Part shown: positions 40,440-48,641 of the stretch, in pieces
Numbering within the stretch: the first letter of the stretch is position 1
Layout of the letters: each line of letters begins with the position of its first letter
NCBI GenBank assembly: GCA_014584575.1
Contig: JACTMP010000017.1
Span: 62,001-126,000, forward strand
Source: Chloroflexota bacterium
Lineage (GTDB): Bacteria > Chloroflexota > Anaerolineae > Promineifilales > Promineifilaceae
Length of the DNA stretch: 64,000 nucleotides
Reading direction: 5' to 3'
The notes under the pieces: generated by a model
What the model was told of the DNA's origin: nothing
What the model saw: only the letters and a program-made list of their open reading frames with translations
Databases searched by the model: none
Made by a program: the position numbers and the translations under genes

Positions 40440-41378
40440 CTAATCCGGCTCAAAATGCTCAGGCCGGCCGGAGGGCCAGGTGGCGTTGGCAACCGGTTGC
40501 AGGATTGAAAGCACGGCCGTGACCAATGCCGGGTCTGGTTCCTGCTCCAGCAGCCGCAAACTCCGTCGCAGTTCATCCTCCGTGCGTGTGCCCAGCAGCG
40601 TCACATCTACCAACGGGTTTTGCAGCGCAAATTGAATCGCCAGTTCGGCCAGGGGCGTCCCCTGTTGGCGACAGTACGCAGCCGCCTCTGCCGTCAGCGC
40701 CTTGACTTGCGCGGAGGCGGGATGCCAGGGTTGCGCTCCCTGGTCGGTCAGCAGCCCCATGTTGGTGACGGAAGCGTTGATCAGCCCCATGCCTCTGGCT
40801 TTGACGGCCGGGGCCAGCCCGTCATTCAAGGTCTGATTGAGCAGGTTGTAATGGCTGTAGGAGAGGGTGACATCGAGCGCCTGCGTCTCTACCATTTCGC
40901 GCAGCAGCGGCAGGGGGAAGCCGGTGACGCCAATAAAACGCACTTTGCCGTCGGCTTTGAGCTTGTGCAGCGCCGGTATGGCTTCGTTGACTATCTGGGC
41001 CTTGTCGCCAAATTCAATGTCGTGTAACTGGTAAACATCAATCCACTCCGTTTGCAGCCGTTTCAGGCTGGCCTCGCACATCTGGAGGATGCCGCCATAG
41101 GAAAAGTCGAACTCGTCCCGGTCAATGCGGCCCCCCTTTGTCGCCAACACAATGTGATCGCGGCGGCCAACCAGGGCTTTGCCCAGGCGTGTTTCGGAGA
41201 GGGTACGGCCGTAATAAGGTGAGGTATCGAAAAAAGTGATGCCGCTGTCAACGGCCGTGTGTACCGCCCGAATCGCCTCCCGGTCATCAATGTCACCGTA
41301 TTGATTACCCAACGGCGCGCAGCCAAAACCAACTTTGGAAACGGTGAGGCCGGTTTTGCCGAGTGTTTGGTAGAGCAT
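40440..41378 (-). CDS. Aldo/keto reductase, probable L-fucose (L-galactose) dehydrogenase
   Basis: 312-residue TIM-barrel NAD(P)H oxidoreductase. Catalytic tetrad: Asp in FFDTSPYYGRTLSETRLG, Tyr of that motif, Lys in VLATKGG, His in DVYQLHDIEFG. The sequence GKTGLTVSKVGFGCAPLGNQYG and the absence of extra domains resemble plant/bacterial L-galactose and L-fucose 1-dehydrogenases. In the cluster it would oxidise L-fucose to L-fucono-lactone. It is the last gene of the ten-gene run, and its 3' end was the landing point of the oxidase fragment. Confidence 0.85.
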   Translation of the reverse strand: MLYQTLGKTGLTVSKVGFGCAPLGNQYGDIDDREAIRAVHTAVDSGITFFDTSPYYGRTLSETRLGKALVGRRDHIVLATKGGRIDRDEFDFSYGGILQMCEASLKRLQTEWIDVYQLHDIEFGDKAQIVNEAIPALHKLKADGKVRFIGVTGFPLPLLREMVETQALDVTLSYSHYNLLNQTLNDGLAPAVKARGMGLINASVTNMGLLTDQGAQPWHPASAQVKALTAEAAAYCRQQGTPLAELAIQFALQNPLVDVTLLGTRTEDELRRSLRLLEQEPDPALVTAVLSILQPVANATWPSGRPEHFEPD

Positions 41379-41380
41379 GA

Positions 41381-41439
41381 TGCGTAACGAGTGATGCGTG
41401 ATGCGTGAGCTTCACGTTTCACGCATCACGCATCACGTT
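41381..41439. repeat. GTGATGC heptamer hairpin
   Basis: ACGAGTGATGCGTGATGCGTG faces CACGCATCACGCATCACG between the lactonase stop and the reductase start. Confidence 0.65.
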
Positions 41440-42289
41440 AAAGGTCAAGCCGATAAAACGTTTTAGCATTGGCGTAAAAGATGTGATCTTTTTCGGCTTC
41501 GTTCAAGTGGTTGAGGGCAGTCACGGCCGTGTGTACCCACCGCCCATACTCCGTTGCCAGTTCGGAGACAGGCCAGTCGCCGCCAAACAGCAGCCGCTCC
41601 GGGCCAAAAACGGCCAGCGCGTGGTCAATGTAGGGTTGTAAATCGGCCGCCGTCCAGTGCTGCCAGCCCGCTTCCGTGACCAGACCGGATAATTTGCAGG
41701 AGACGTTGGGATATGCGGCTAATTGCGCCAGTTGCGTCGCCCAGGGTTCCATCAGGCGCCCCTTAATGCCCGGTTTGCCCAGGTGATCCAGGACGAAGCG
41801 CACCTGCGGGGATTGTTCGACCAGGGCAATCACCGCTTCTAGCTGGTGGTGGCGGATGCAGAGGTCAAAGGACAGGTCGTAATCGGCCAGCATTTGCACG
41901 CCGCGCACAAAATCAGGTGTAGTGGCAAAAGTGGCTGGCTCATCTTGAAGCAGGCGGCGCACGCCTTTGACCAGGGGATATTGGCGCAGTTGGGAGAGGT
42001 GGGTTACGGCCGTTTCCCCCTGCTCCAACGGGGCAAAAGCGACAATGCCCTGAATGCGCGGTTCAGCCTGCGCCAGTTCAGAAACCCAGGCCACTTCGTG
42101 CAGGCCATCGGCGGCCACACAATCCGCCTGCACGAAGACGATGCCCACCAGGGGCAGTCCCTCTGCTGCCTTCGCCAGGTCGGCCGGTTCATACGGCCGA
42201 TTGATCGTCGGCACACTTTCAAGCCACTCATACCGTAGGTGGGCTGGCTGCCAGAAATGAATGTGGCTGTCTATCAGTCGTTTTATCAT
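41438..42289 (-). CDS. Amidohydrolase, probable L-fuconolactonase
   Basis: 283-residue amidohydrolase-2 (COG3618) protein. Metal and catalytic residues: His9 and His11 in DSHIHFW, FVLDHLGKPGIKG, and LLFGGDWPVSEL with the final Asp. This subgroup hydrolyses sugar lactones such as L-fucono-1,4-lactone and L-rhamnono-1,4-lactone. With the dehydrogenase and L-fuconate dehydratase next to it, the fuconolactone assignment is sound, although L-galactono-lactone is possible. Confidence 0.87.
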   Translation of the reverse strand: MIKRLIDSHIHFWQPAHLRYEWLESVPTINRPYEPADLAKAAEGLPLVGIVFVQADCVAADGLHEVAWVSELAQAEPRIQGIVAFAPLEQGETAVTHLSQLRQYPLVKGVRRLLQDEPATFATTPDFVRGVQMLADYDLSFDLCIRHHQLEAVIALVEQSPQVRFVLDHLGKPGIKGRLMEPWATQLAQLAAYPNVSCKLSGLVTEAGWQHWTAADLQPYIDHALAVFGPERLLFGGDWPVSELATEYGRWVHTAVTALNHLNEAEKDHIFYANAKTFYRLDL

Positions 42290-42310
42290 CAGTAGCCGTC
42301 TAAATCCCCT

Positions 42311-42397
42311 GTCATTGCCAACGGAGTCTGCGGAGTGAGGAAGCTCTCTCCTGTACGAATGGAAGGGATTCCTCGTCGAAGACTCCTCGGAATGACA
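42311..42397. repeat. GTCATTSC...GGAATGAC palindromic element, copy 1
   Basis: 87 bp with GTCATT at one end, GGAATGAC at the other, and CGGAGTGAGGAA / TTCCTCGTCGAAG inside. Second copy at 44350-44432. Confidence 0.65.
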
Positions 42398-42451
42398 CGA
42401 GAATGTTTAGGGCGAGATTGAGGGACCAGGAGGCTCTCCAATCTCTCAATC

Positions 42452-42538
42452 TCAGTAGATCGAAGCGGAGTTCGCATCCTCAGATGCGAACCGGTGGGCA
42501 TCTAAGGATGCCCACTCCTCCCAATTTCGATCTACTGA
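42452..42538. repeat. Nested palindrome carrying the GCATCCTCAGATGC 14-mer
   Basis: Outer arms TCAGTAGATCGAA (42452-42464) and TTCGATCTACTGA (42526-42538) are perfect; inside lie GCATCCTCAGATGC and GGGCATCTAAGGATGCCC. Tandem AATCTC units flank it on both sides. Confidence 0.6.
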
Positions 42539-42543
42539 ATCTC

Positions 42544-42999
42544 CTAATTCCGTAATCTCCTAATCTCAGATACAGGCGTCACCCCTTTTTTGAGGATGAT
42601 ATTGGCATATTTGCGCGTGTCGCCGGTCATGACGACGGCAAAGGCGGTTTTGGCCCGTTCGTAGAAGGTGAAGCGTTCGATGAATTGAATGGGCGGTGTA
42701 TCCGGGCTGTGGTTGTTTATCAAGGTTTGGTAGGTGGCGGCGACGGCGGGATCGGCCGTGTCATGTGCCACCGGCGCCATCATCACTACCGGATCAGGCA
42801 CATAGCTGTCAAGGGCAAAGAGGGGCAGGATAGCTCCTAACAAGTCGTCAATCTGCAAGCCGTCTGCACGGATGACCAGCGGATTGATGCTGTGGCCGGG
42901 AAAATGGGCATCGGCCAGGACAATTTCGTCGCCATGCCCCATCCGGTAAAGGGTGGCGAGCAGTTCCGGGCTGAAGAGGGGGGAGATGCCTTTTAACAT
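42544..42999 (-). CDS. fucU: L-fucose mutarotase (RbsD/FucU family)
   Basis: 151 residues. [37 protein letters not shown] is the family core, with catalytic His22 and Asp30/His32. KKGVTP near the C-terminus is the other conserved block. It interconverts alpha- and beta-L-fucose, supplying the anomer used by the dehydrogenase. Downstream of L-fuconate dehydratase in the operon. The 145-residue length fits FucU better than RbsD. Confidence 0.9.
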   Translation of the reverse strand: MLKGISPLFSPELLATLYRMGHGDEIVLADAHFPGHSINPLVIRADGLQIDDLLGAILPLFALDSYVPDPVVMMAPVAHDTADPAVAATYQTLINNHSPDTPPIQFIERFTFYERAKTAFAVVMTGDTRKYANIILKKGVTPVSEIRRLRN

Positions 43000-43046
43000 G
43001 ATTGTAGCTCGATTTAGAAAATCGAGCGGCGATTTGGAAAATCGCC

Positions 43047-44339
43047 CTACTGCCAGGCACGGCCGTTGGGGAATTCATAGTGGGCCAGGCTTTCCGGGTG
43101 CATGGTGATGCTGTAGCCGGGGGTGGTGGGGGGCAAGTAACGGCCGTTGCGGATCACCACCGGGTCCACAAAATGCTCGTGCAAATGGTCTACATACTCC
43201 ACAATGCGGTCTTCCAGCGAGGCGCTGATGCAAATATAGTCAATCATCGCCAGGTGCTGCACATATTCACAGAGACCCACGCCGCCCGCATGGGGGCAAA
43301 CGGGGACGCCAAACTTCGCCGCCATCAGCATGACGGCTAACACCTCATTGACCCCGCCCAAACGGCAGCTATCAATCTGGCAAAAGCGAATCGCTTCCGC
43401 CTGTAACAACTGCTTAAAGAGGACGCGGTTCTGACAATGTTCGCCGGTAGCCACGCCGATAGGAGCCACAGCACGGGCAATGCGCGCGTGCCCCAACACG
43501 TCATCCGGGCTGGTTGGTTCTTCAATCCACCAGGGGTTAAATTCCGCCAGGTGGCTCATCCATTCAATCGCCTGATCAACGTCCCAGACCTGGTTGGCGT
43601 CCACCATCAGCTTACGGCCGTCGCCGATTTCGCGGCGAATCAGGCGGGCGCGGCGGATGTCGTCGCCCAGGTCCCGGCCGACCTTGATTTTGAAATGGTT
43701 CCAGCCCTCGGCCACCCCTTCGCGGCAGAGGGCGGCTATCTTTTCATCGGAGTAGCCGAGCCACCCGGCCGAGGTGGTATAAGCCGGGTAGCCTTCTGCT
43801 TCCAGGTAAGCGATACGTTCGGCTTTGCTGGCTTCGTTGGCCTGCAACATGGCCAGGGCTTCGGCGGGGGTGATGGCGTCGCTGATATAGCGAAAGTCAA
43901 TGCAGCGCACAAACTGTTCAGGGGACATGTCCGCCACCAGCCGCCAGAGGGGTTTGCCCTCCGCTTTGGCATACAGGTCCCACACGGCATTGACGACGGC
44001 GGCTGTGGCCAGATGAATGACGCCCTTTTCCGGCCCGACCCAACGCAACTGGCTGTCGCCGGTCATCATGCGCCAGAACGCGCCCATATCGGCCGCAAAC
44101 GATGCCAACGTTTTGCCCACCACCAGCGGGGCCAGCGCGTGGCAGGCGGCGACACACAGTTCGGTGCCCCGGCCAATGGTAAAGGTCAGCCCATGTCCCT
44201 CCAGGCCGCTATCCGTATGCAAGACGACGTAAGCGGCCGAGTAGTCCGGGTCTGGATGCATCGCGTCCGATCCGTCATGGGCCTGCGAAGTGGGAAAGCG
44301 AATATCGCGGGCGGTTAAGTGGGTAATGGTAATAGTCAT
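43047..44339 (-). CDS. L-fuconate dehydratase (enolase superfamily)
   Basis: 430 residues from ATG 44339; the frame continues upstream only through a palindromic repeat. The active site is complete: Lys217 and Lys219 (FKIKVG), Asp247 and Asn249 (MVDANQ), Glu273 (WIEEPTSP), Glu300 (ATGEHCQNR) and His350 (CPHAGGVG). Each position is one lower than in the characterised Xanthomonas campestris enzyme, an unusually tight match. It dehydrates L-fuconate to 2-keto-3-deoxy-L-fuconate. [13 protein letters not shown] is the substrate-loop signature of the subgroup. Key enzyme for naming the cluster. Confidence 0.95.
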   Translation of the reverse strand: MTITITHLTARDIRFPTSQAHDGSDAMHPDPDYSAAYVVLHTDSGLEGHGLTFTIGRGTELCVAACHALAPLVVGKTLASFAADMGAFWRMMTGDSQLRWVGPEKGVIHLATAAVVNAVWDLYAKAEGKPLWRLVADMSPEQFVRCIDFRYISDAITPAEALAMLQANEASKAERIAYLEAEGYPAYTTSAGWLGYSDEKIAALCREGVAEGWNHFKIKVGRDLGDDIRRARLIRREIGDGRKLMVDANQVWDVDQAIEWMSHLAEFNPWWIEEPTSPDDVLGHARIARAVAPIGVATGEHCQNRVLFKQLLQAEAIRFCQIDSCRLGGVNEVLAVMLMAAKFGVPVCPHAGGVGLCEYVQHLAMIDYICISASLEDRIVEYVDHLHEHFVDPVVIRNGRYLPPTTPGYSITMHPESLAHYEFPNGRAWQ

Positions 44340-44349
44340 ATGCCAGGGG

Positions 44350-44432
44350 GTCATTCCGAACGCAGTCTGCGGAGTGAGGAATCTCTTGCGATTACGTCGA
44401 AGGGATTCCTCGTCGAAGCCTCCTCGGAATGA
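44350..44432. repeat. GTCATTSC...GGAATGAC palindromic element, copy 2
   Basis: 83 bp, same ends and inner TTCCTCGTCGAAG block as 42311-42397, located between the hydrolase and dehydratase genes. Confidence 0.65.
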
Positions 44433-44438
44433 CAATTT

Positions 44439-45269
44439 TTAATCTCCGATTATTTTACACCTGTTTTCCAGCCGGCCGATCCCTTCAATCTCCACCACAA
44501 TAACATCGCCGTCCTGCATGTAGACCCTGGGGTCACGGCCGAGGCCGACGCCGTGCGGGGTGCCGGTGAGGATGATGTCGCCCGGTTCCAGGGTGAAGGC
44601 TTGCGAGCAGAAGGCAATCAGGTGGGCGACGGAGAAGATCATTTCGCCGGTGTGACTGTTTTGCATCACACGGCCGTTGAGCAAACTGCGAATGGTCAAC
44701 GCTTGTGGGTCGGGAATTTCGTCGGCCGTTACCAACACCGGGCCGAGCGGGCAAAAGGTGTCCAGGCTTTTGCCGCGTATCCATTGGCCGTCGCCCATCT
44801 GGATGTCCCGCGCACTCACGTCGTTGGCAGCCGTGTAACCGGCCACATAGGCCAGCGCGTCCGTTTCACGCACGCGACGGCAGGTACGGCCGATAATAAC
44901 GGCCAGTTCCGCTTCAAAATCCACCTCATTGGTAAGACCGGTTGACCAGGTGATGTCACTGCCGGGGTGGGCAATGGTAGTGGTGAATTTGGCAAAGAGC
45001 AACGGCCGTTCCGGGACAGGCGTGTTGGTTTCGCGGCAGTGATCCAGGTAGTTGAGGCCGACGCAGACAATTTTACCGGGGCGGTCAATGGGGGCGAGCA
45101 GCGTGACTGCGGCCAGGGGGATAGCGCCATTGGCCGCTGCCGGTGGTTGTTTAGCGGCCAATATATCTTGCCAGCTATGATTGGTTAGCCGGATGGTCTG
45201 GCCATCGAGAATGCCGTAAGCAGGCTGGCCGTTTTGGTAGCCGGGCTGGCTGAATCGAACCCACTTCAT
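44439..45269 (-). CDS. FAH-family hydrolase, probable 2,4-diketo-3-deoxy-L-fuconate hydrolase
   Basis: 276 residues of the fumarylacetoacetate hydrolase family. GLNYLDHCRET, NEVDFEAELAVIIG (Glu metal ligands), AANDVSARDIQ, GKSLDTFCPLGP and LEPGDIILTGTPHGVG are all in place. In non-phosphorylative L-fucose catabolism this enzyme splits 2,4-diketo-3-deoxy-L-fuconate into pyruvate and lactate. Context supports that; sequence alone would also allow acylpyruvase activity. Confidence 0.87.
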   Translation of the reverse strand: MKWVRFSQPGYQNGQPAYGILDGQTIRLTNHSWQDILAAKQPPAAANGAIPLAAVTLLAPIDRPGKIVCVGLNYLDHCRETNTPVPERPLLFAKFTTTIAHPGSDITWSTGLTNEVDFEAELAVIIGRTCRRVRETDALAYVAGYTAANDVSARDIQMGDGQWIRGKSLDTFCPLGPVLVTADEIPDPQALTIRSLLNGRVMQNSHTGEMIFSVAHLIAFCSQAFTLEPGDIILTGTPHGVGLGRDPRVYMQDGDVIVVEIEGIGRLENRCKIIGD

Positions 45270-45359
45270 GCGTTGAATCTCCTGAAAATAATCAAAGATT
45301 ACGCAGATTTCGCAGATAGAATCCGCGTCATCCGCGTTCGTCCGCGTCCCATTTCCTTT

Positions 45360-46322
45360 CTATGCCAGACGGCCGTCGGCCAGCGCCTGCCTGAAATGAT
45401 CAATCGTTAGGGCCACCCCTGCGGCCAGTGGCGTATCGGCAATGTCGTTACCCAAAAGGGCACGCAGAGGGCTATCTTCCAGACCATCAGGGAAGACCAG
45501 GGGTTGCTCTTCATGTGTGATCTGGCCGCGTACGCCGGGTGCGGCTGCTTCAATGGCGGCCACCACTTCGCTGATATGGGCGACGGCCCCTTTGAGATTA
45601 AAGACCTCGGCGCCCTGGAAAGGGGTGCGGGCGGCCTGGATGAAAATTTTGGCTACGTCGTCGGCGTATTGGAAGCCGTTGGTGCCGCCAAAGGAGATGT
45701 GATAGCTTTCGCCCCTGGCGGCGGCCAGCATTGCCTGGGTGGGGGTGGAGGTCATGCCCTGGTCACGGCCGGGGCCGTAGATGGTGTACGGCCGTAAACC
45801 AATGCTGGCCACGCCGTCATCCTGCCAGTAGATGCGGGCGGTGCCTTCGTTGGCCTGCTTGAAGACACCATAATGGGTGTGCGGATGCAGCGGGGCGTCA
45901 GGTGGCAGCAGGCGGGTAGCGTACTCCTCTTTACGGCCGTAGACGGCCACACTGCTGGCATACACAATCTGGCGAATCCCGGCCGCTTTGGCCGCTTCAA
46001 AGACGTTGACCGTGCCCACTACATTAACGGCCGCACCCAATGGTGGGTTCGCGCGGCAAAACGGTACTTGCAAAGCGGCCAGATGAATGATGTGGGTAGC
46101 CCCGGAATGTGCGACGGCCTGGGCGACAACGGCCGTGTCCGTAATGTCGCCATAGACAAAATTCACCTGGGCGATTTCGGCCGGCGTCATCATGAGTTCC
46201 AGCCGGTGACGGCCGTTGCTCAGGTCAAAGACGGTTACAGGAACGCTATTTTGCACCAGGTTGCGAATGACCCAGGCGCCAATGCAGCCCATACCGCCGG
46301 TGATAAAGAAGTGTTCAGGCAT
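45360..46322 (-). CDS. NAD-dependent epimerase/dehydratase family protein (extended SDR)
   Basis: 320 residues. Rossmann motif TGGMGCIG, then YGDITD, the YASSVAVYG active-site Ser and Tyr-x3-Lys in HTHYGVFK. The layout is that of UDP-glucose 4-epimerase-like extended SDRs, but the neighbours are free-sugar enzymes. The pathway needs a dehydrogenase for 2-keto-3-deoxy-L-fuconate, usually a classical SDR, and no other candidate is present, so this protein may fill that step or act on another sugar acid. Inference from context only. Confidence 0.75.
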   Translation of the reverse strand: MPEHFFITGGMGCIGAWVIRNLVQNSVPVTVFDLSNGRHRLELMMTPAEIAQVNFVYGDITDTAVVAQAVAHSGATHIIHLAALQVPFCRANPPLGAAVNVVGTVNVFEAAKAAGIRQIVYASSVAVYGRKEEYATRLLPPDAPLHPHTHYGVFKQANEGTARIYWQDDGVASIGLRPYTIYGPGRDQGMTSTPTQAMLAAARGESYHISFGGTNGFQYADDVAKIFIQAARTPFQGAEVFNLKGAVAHISEVVAAIEAAAPGVRGQITHEEQPLVFPDGLEDSPLRALLGNDIADTPLAAGVALTIDHFRQALADGRLA

Positions 46323-46338
46323 AAGGCTTTCTTGATGT

Positions 46339-46392
46339 TAGAGATCGGAGATTAGAGATTGAGCAATCTCCAATCTCCAGTATCCAATCTCA
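46339..46392. repeat. GAGATTGG heptamer hairpin
   Basis: GATCGGAGATTAGAGATTGAG faces CAATCTCCAATCTCCAGTATC between permease and epimerase genes; the right end overlaps the permease stop codon. Confidence 0.6.
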
Positions 46393-47418
46393 CTTAATTG
46401 CTCCAATCAACAGACCGCGAGAAATGTAGCGTTCCAGGATGATGGCGACAATGATAACGGGAATGATCATGATCAAAATCAGCACAGACATATACCACCA
46501 CTGCGGCCCACGCACTGCGTTTTGGGCGGCAATGACGTAAGGCAGCGTTTGCGCTTTGGCACTGGAAAGGAAGAGCGCCAGCAGATATTCATTCCAGGTG
46601 AAAACCAGGACAAAGAGAAAGGTAGCCACCAGGCCAGGGATGGAGAGGGGCAAGACAATCTGGGTAAAAATGCGATAACGAGAAGCGCCGTCAATGGCCG
46701 CACACTCTTCCAATTCGATAGGGATCGTGAGAAAGTAATCGCGCATGAGCCAGACGACAATGGGCAGATTGACGGTGACGTAGGTGATAATCAAGGCAGC
46801 GTGAGTATCGAGCATACCCAATTGCAGAAAGAGAACATAGATGGGGATGATGACGGCAATGGGCGGCAGAATGCGCTGCGAGATCATCCAGAAGGCAATA
46901 TCTTCATTGCCCAGCGCCCGCCGAAAACGGCGGCCAATCGTGAACAGCAGCACGATATACAATGCGATGGCCGATGGCACCGCAATTTGCCAGGGCACAC
47001 CCAGGAAGATGGCAGCAGTAGCCAGCGCCAGGCAGCCGATAAACGTGACAATGCCGCCGACGCGCGGCCGATACTTGAAGCGGGCCAGGGCATAGGCGCT
47101 GGCCGAGCCAAGAATGAGCGCCAGGAGCGCACTGGTGGGGCCAATCAAAAGCGTGTTGGCGTAGGTACGGCGGGTATCATGGCTCAGGTCGCCGAGTAAA
47201 ATGTAATACCAGGGTTCACTTGTCGGCTTGAAGTCCACAAAAGGCACGTAGAAAGGGCCTTGATGAACCTGGATGGGCATCTTGAGGGAGGTGATGAAGA
47301 GCCAGTAAAGAGGAAAGAGTACCACCAGCGTCCAGAAACCCAGAATGATGTAAGAGGCCAGCGCCCCGGCGGGTGAAGGTTTAAATGTGGAACGGCGGCG
47401 GAAAAATTGATGCATCAT
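46390..47418 (-). CDS. Sugar ABC transporter permease, MalG type with extra helices
   Basis: 342 residues, longer than the usual ~280. The EAA loop that docks the ATPase reads EECAAIDGASRYRIFTQIVLPLS. Between YALARFKYRPR and the conserved PPIAVIIPIYVLF lies an extra ~50-residue stretch with two hydrophobic segments (GGIVTFIGCLALATAAIFLG and AVPSAIALYIVLLF). The start overlaps the stop of the MalF-type gene (ATGA at 47415-47418). With that gene and the binding protein it forms a CUT1-type importer, presumably for fucose or a fucoside. No ATPase gene is adjacent. Confidence 0.88.
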   Translation of the reverse strand: MMHQFFRRRSTFKPSPAGALASYIILGFWTLVVLFPLYWLFITSLKMPIQVHQGPFYVPFVDFKPTSEPWYYILLGDLSHDTRRTYANTLLIGPTSALLALILGSASAYALARFKYRPRVGGIVTFIGCLALATAAIFLGVPWQIAVPSAIALYIVLLFTIGRRFRRALGNEDIAFWMISQRILPPIAVIIPIYVLFLQLGMLDTHAALIITYVTVNLPIVVWLMRDYFLTIPIELEECAAIDGASRYRIFTQIVLPLSIPGLVATFLFVLVFTWNEYLLALFLSSAKAQTLPYVIAAQNAVRGPQWWYMSVLILIMIIPVIIVAIILERYISRGLLIGAIK

Positions 47419-48572
47419 AGTTCTGTAACCACTCGTTGCCGGATCAGGTGGACAAAAGCCACAGCAAAAAAAGTAACGACAAATAAAAGCATGTAGGCCA
47501 GCGCCGCCGAATTGCCCAGGTTAAAGGCGCGCCAGGAAATAAAGGCGTGCAGGGTCAGCGACTCGGTAGCCGTACCAGGGCCGCCATTGGTCATGATGTT
47601 AGGCAGGTCAACAATTTTGAACGCTTCGATCAGGCGAATGAGCAGGACAGCCAGGCTGACGGGTAGGATGGCGGGCCAGGTGATATGGCTAAAAATTTGC
47701 CAGGGGCTGGCGCCATCTACCGTAGCCGCCTCCACCGGATCCACCGGCTGGCTCTCCAGGGCGGCCAGTAACACAATAAACATGAACGGCGTCCACTGCC
47801 AGGTGTCGGTCAAGATGATGGCCAGCCGCGCCCCCCAGGGGTTGGTGACCCAGGTGAAGTCGGCCAGCCCCATGGCCAGCCAGATTGGCACCAGCGGCCC
47901 TTTGCCGGTATCGGTGACCATGCGGAACATGTAGGCCACGCCAACGGGGGTGATCATCATGGGCAGCAGGAAGATCACACGGAAAAAGCGGCGGCCTTTG
48001 AGGTCCTGGACTGTAAGCAAGGCCAGCGTCAGCCCCAGAATGTATTGCAGGGTGATACCGGCGAAGACGTAAAGCAGGGTGACGCCGAGGCTGCCGAGAC
48101 GTCCGCCGGGAGTGAAGGTGCGCAGCAGAAGCCAAACCAGGCCTATCGTGCCAATGATGAACAGGAATCGCCCGATAATGCCGCTGAAGGTGAAACGGCG
48201 GGCGCGCACATAGGGCACGAAGAAGAGCAGGAGGGCCAGCATAACGGCCGTCAAAATACCCCAGTGTACGGCCGTCAACGGCGCCAAAACACCCAGAAAA
48301 CGGCTCTGTTCATTGCCAAACAGTAGCGCCCTATAATTTGCCAGGCCGACAAACTCCAGATCAAAGCCACCCCGCGTAAACTTGAAGCGGCTTAAAGAAA
48401 GATAGAGAGAGAACAACAAAGGGAAAATGGACAAAAAAAGCAGAGCCAGCACCGTCGGCATGACGAAGGCAAATCTGGCCCGCCAGTCATAATGGTCTAA
48501 AGACCGGGTTTTTGCGGCTTTATTGCTTGTTTTAGCCATGAGCCAGGTAGTCAGTTTCTGCTCGCCTTCCAT
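47415..48572 (-). CDS. Sugar ABC transporter permease, MalF type with extra helices
   Basis: 385 residues, versus ~300 for most relatives. The docking loop is EAATVDGASPWQIFSHITWPAILP. After FVGLANYRALLFGNEQSRF an extra ~80 residues with two or three hydrophobic segments (AVHWGILTAVMLALLLFFV and FLFIIGTIGLVWLLL) precede the normal YILGLTLALLTVQDLKGRRFFR. The matching extension in the MalG partner suggests a distinct subfamily. ATG 48539 is an alternative start; no strong ribosome site decides. A REP-like hairpin separates it from the binding-protein gene. Confidence 0.88.
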   Translation of the reverse strand: MEGEQKLTTWLMAKTSNKAAKTRSLDHYDWRARFAFVMPTVLALLFLSIFPLLFSLYLSLSRFKFTRGGFDLEFVGLANYRALLFGNEQSRFLGVLAPLTAVHWGILTAVMLALLLFFVPYVRARRFTFSGIIGRFLFIIGTIGLVWLLLRTFTPGGRLGSLGVTLLYVFAGITLQYILGLTLALLTVQDLKGRRFFRVIFLLPMMITPVGVAYMFRMVTDTGKGPLVPIWLAMGLADFTWVTNPWGARLAIILTDTWQWTPFMFIVLLAALESQPVDPVEAATVDGASPWQIFSHITWPAILPVSLAVLLIRLIEAFKIVDLPNIMTNGGPGTATESLTLHAFISWRAFNLGNSAALAYMLLFVVTFFAVAFVHLIRQRVVTEL

Positions 48573-48588
48573 CGTTTCTTACCAGGTT

Positions 48589-48626
48589 GGAAGTAACGAC
48601 TTCAGTCGGTTGAAGTCGTTACTTCC
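48589..48626. repeat. 16-bp hairpin between binding-protein and permease genes
   Basis: GGAAGTAACGACTTCA (48589-48604) pairs perfectly with 48611-48626 over a 6-base loop. In this position such hairpins typically protect the upstream binding-protein mRNA. Confidence 0.65.
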
Positions 48627-48641
48627 GACCTGTGAACCAGT

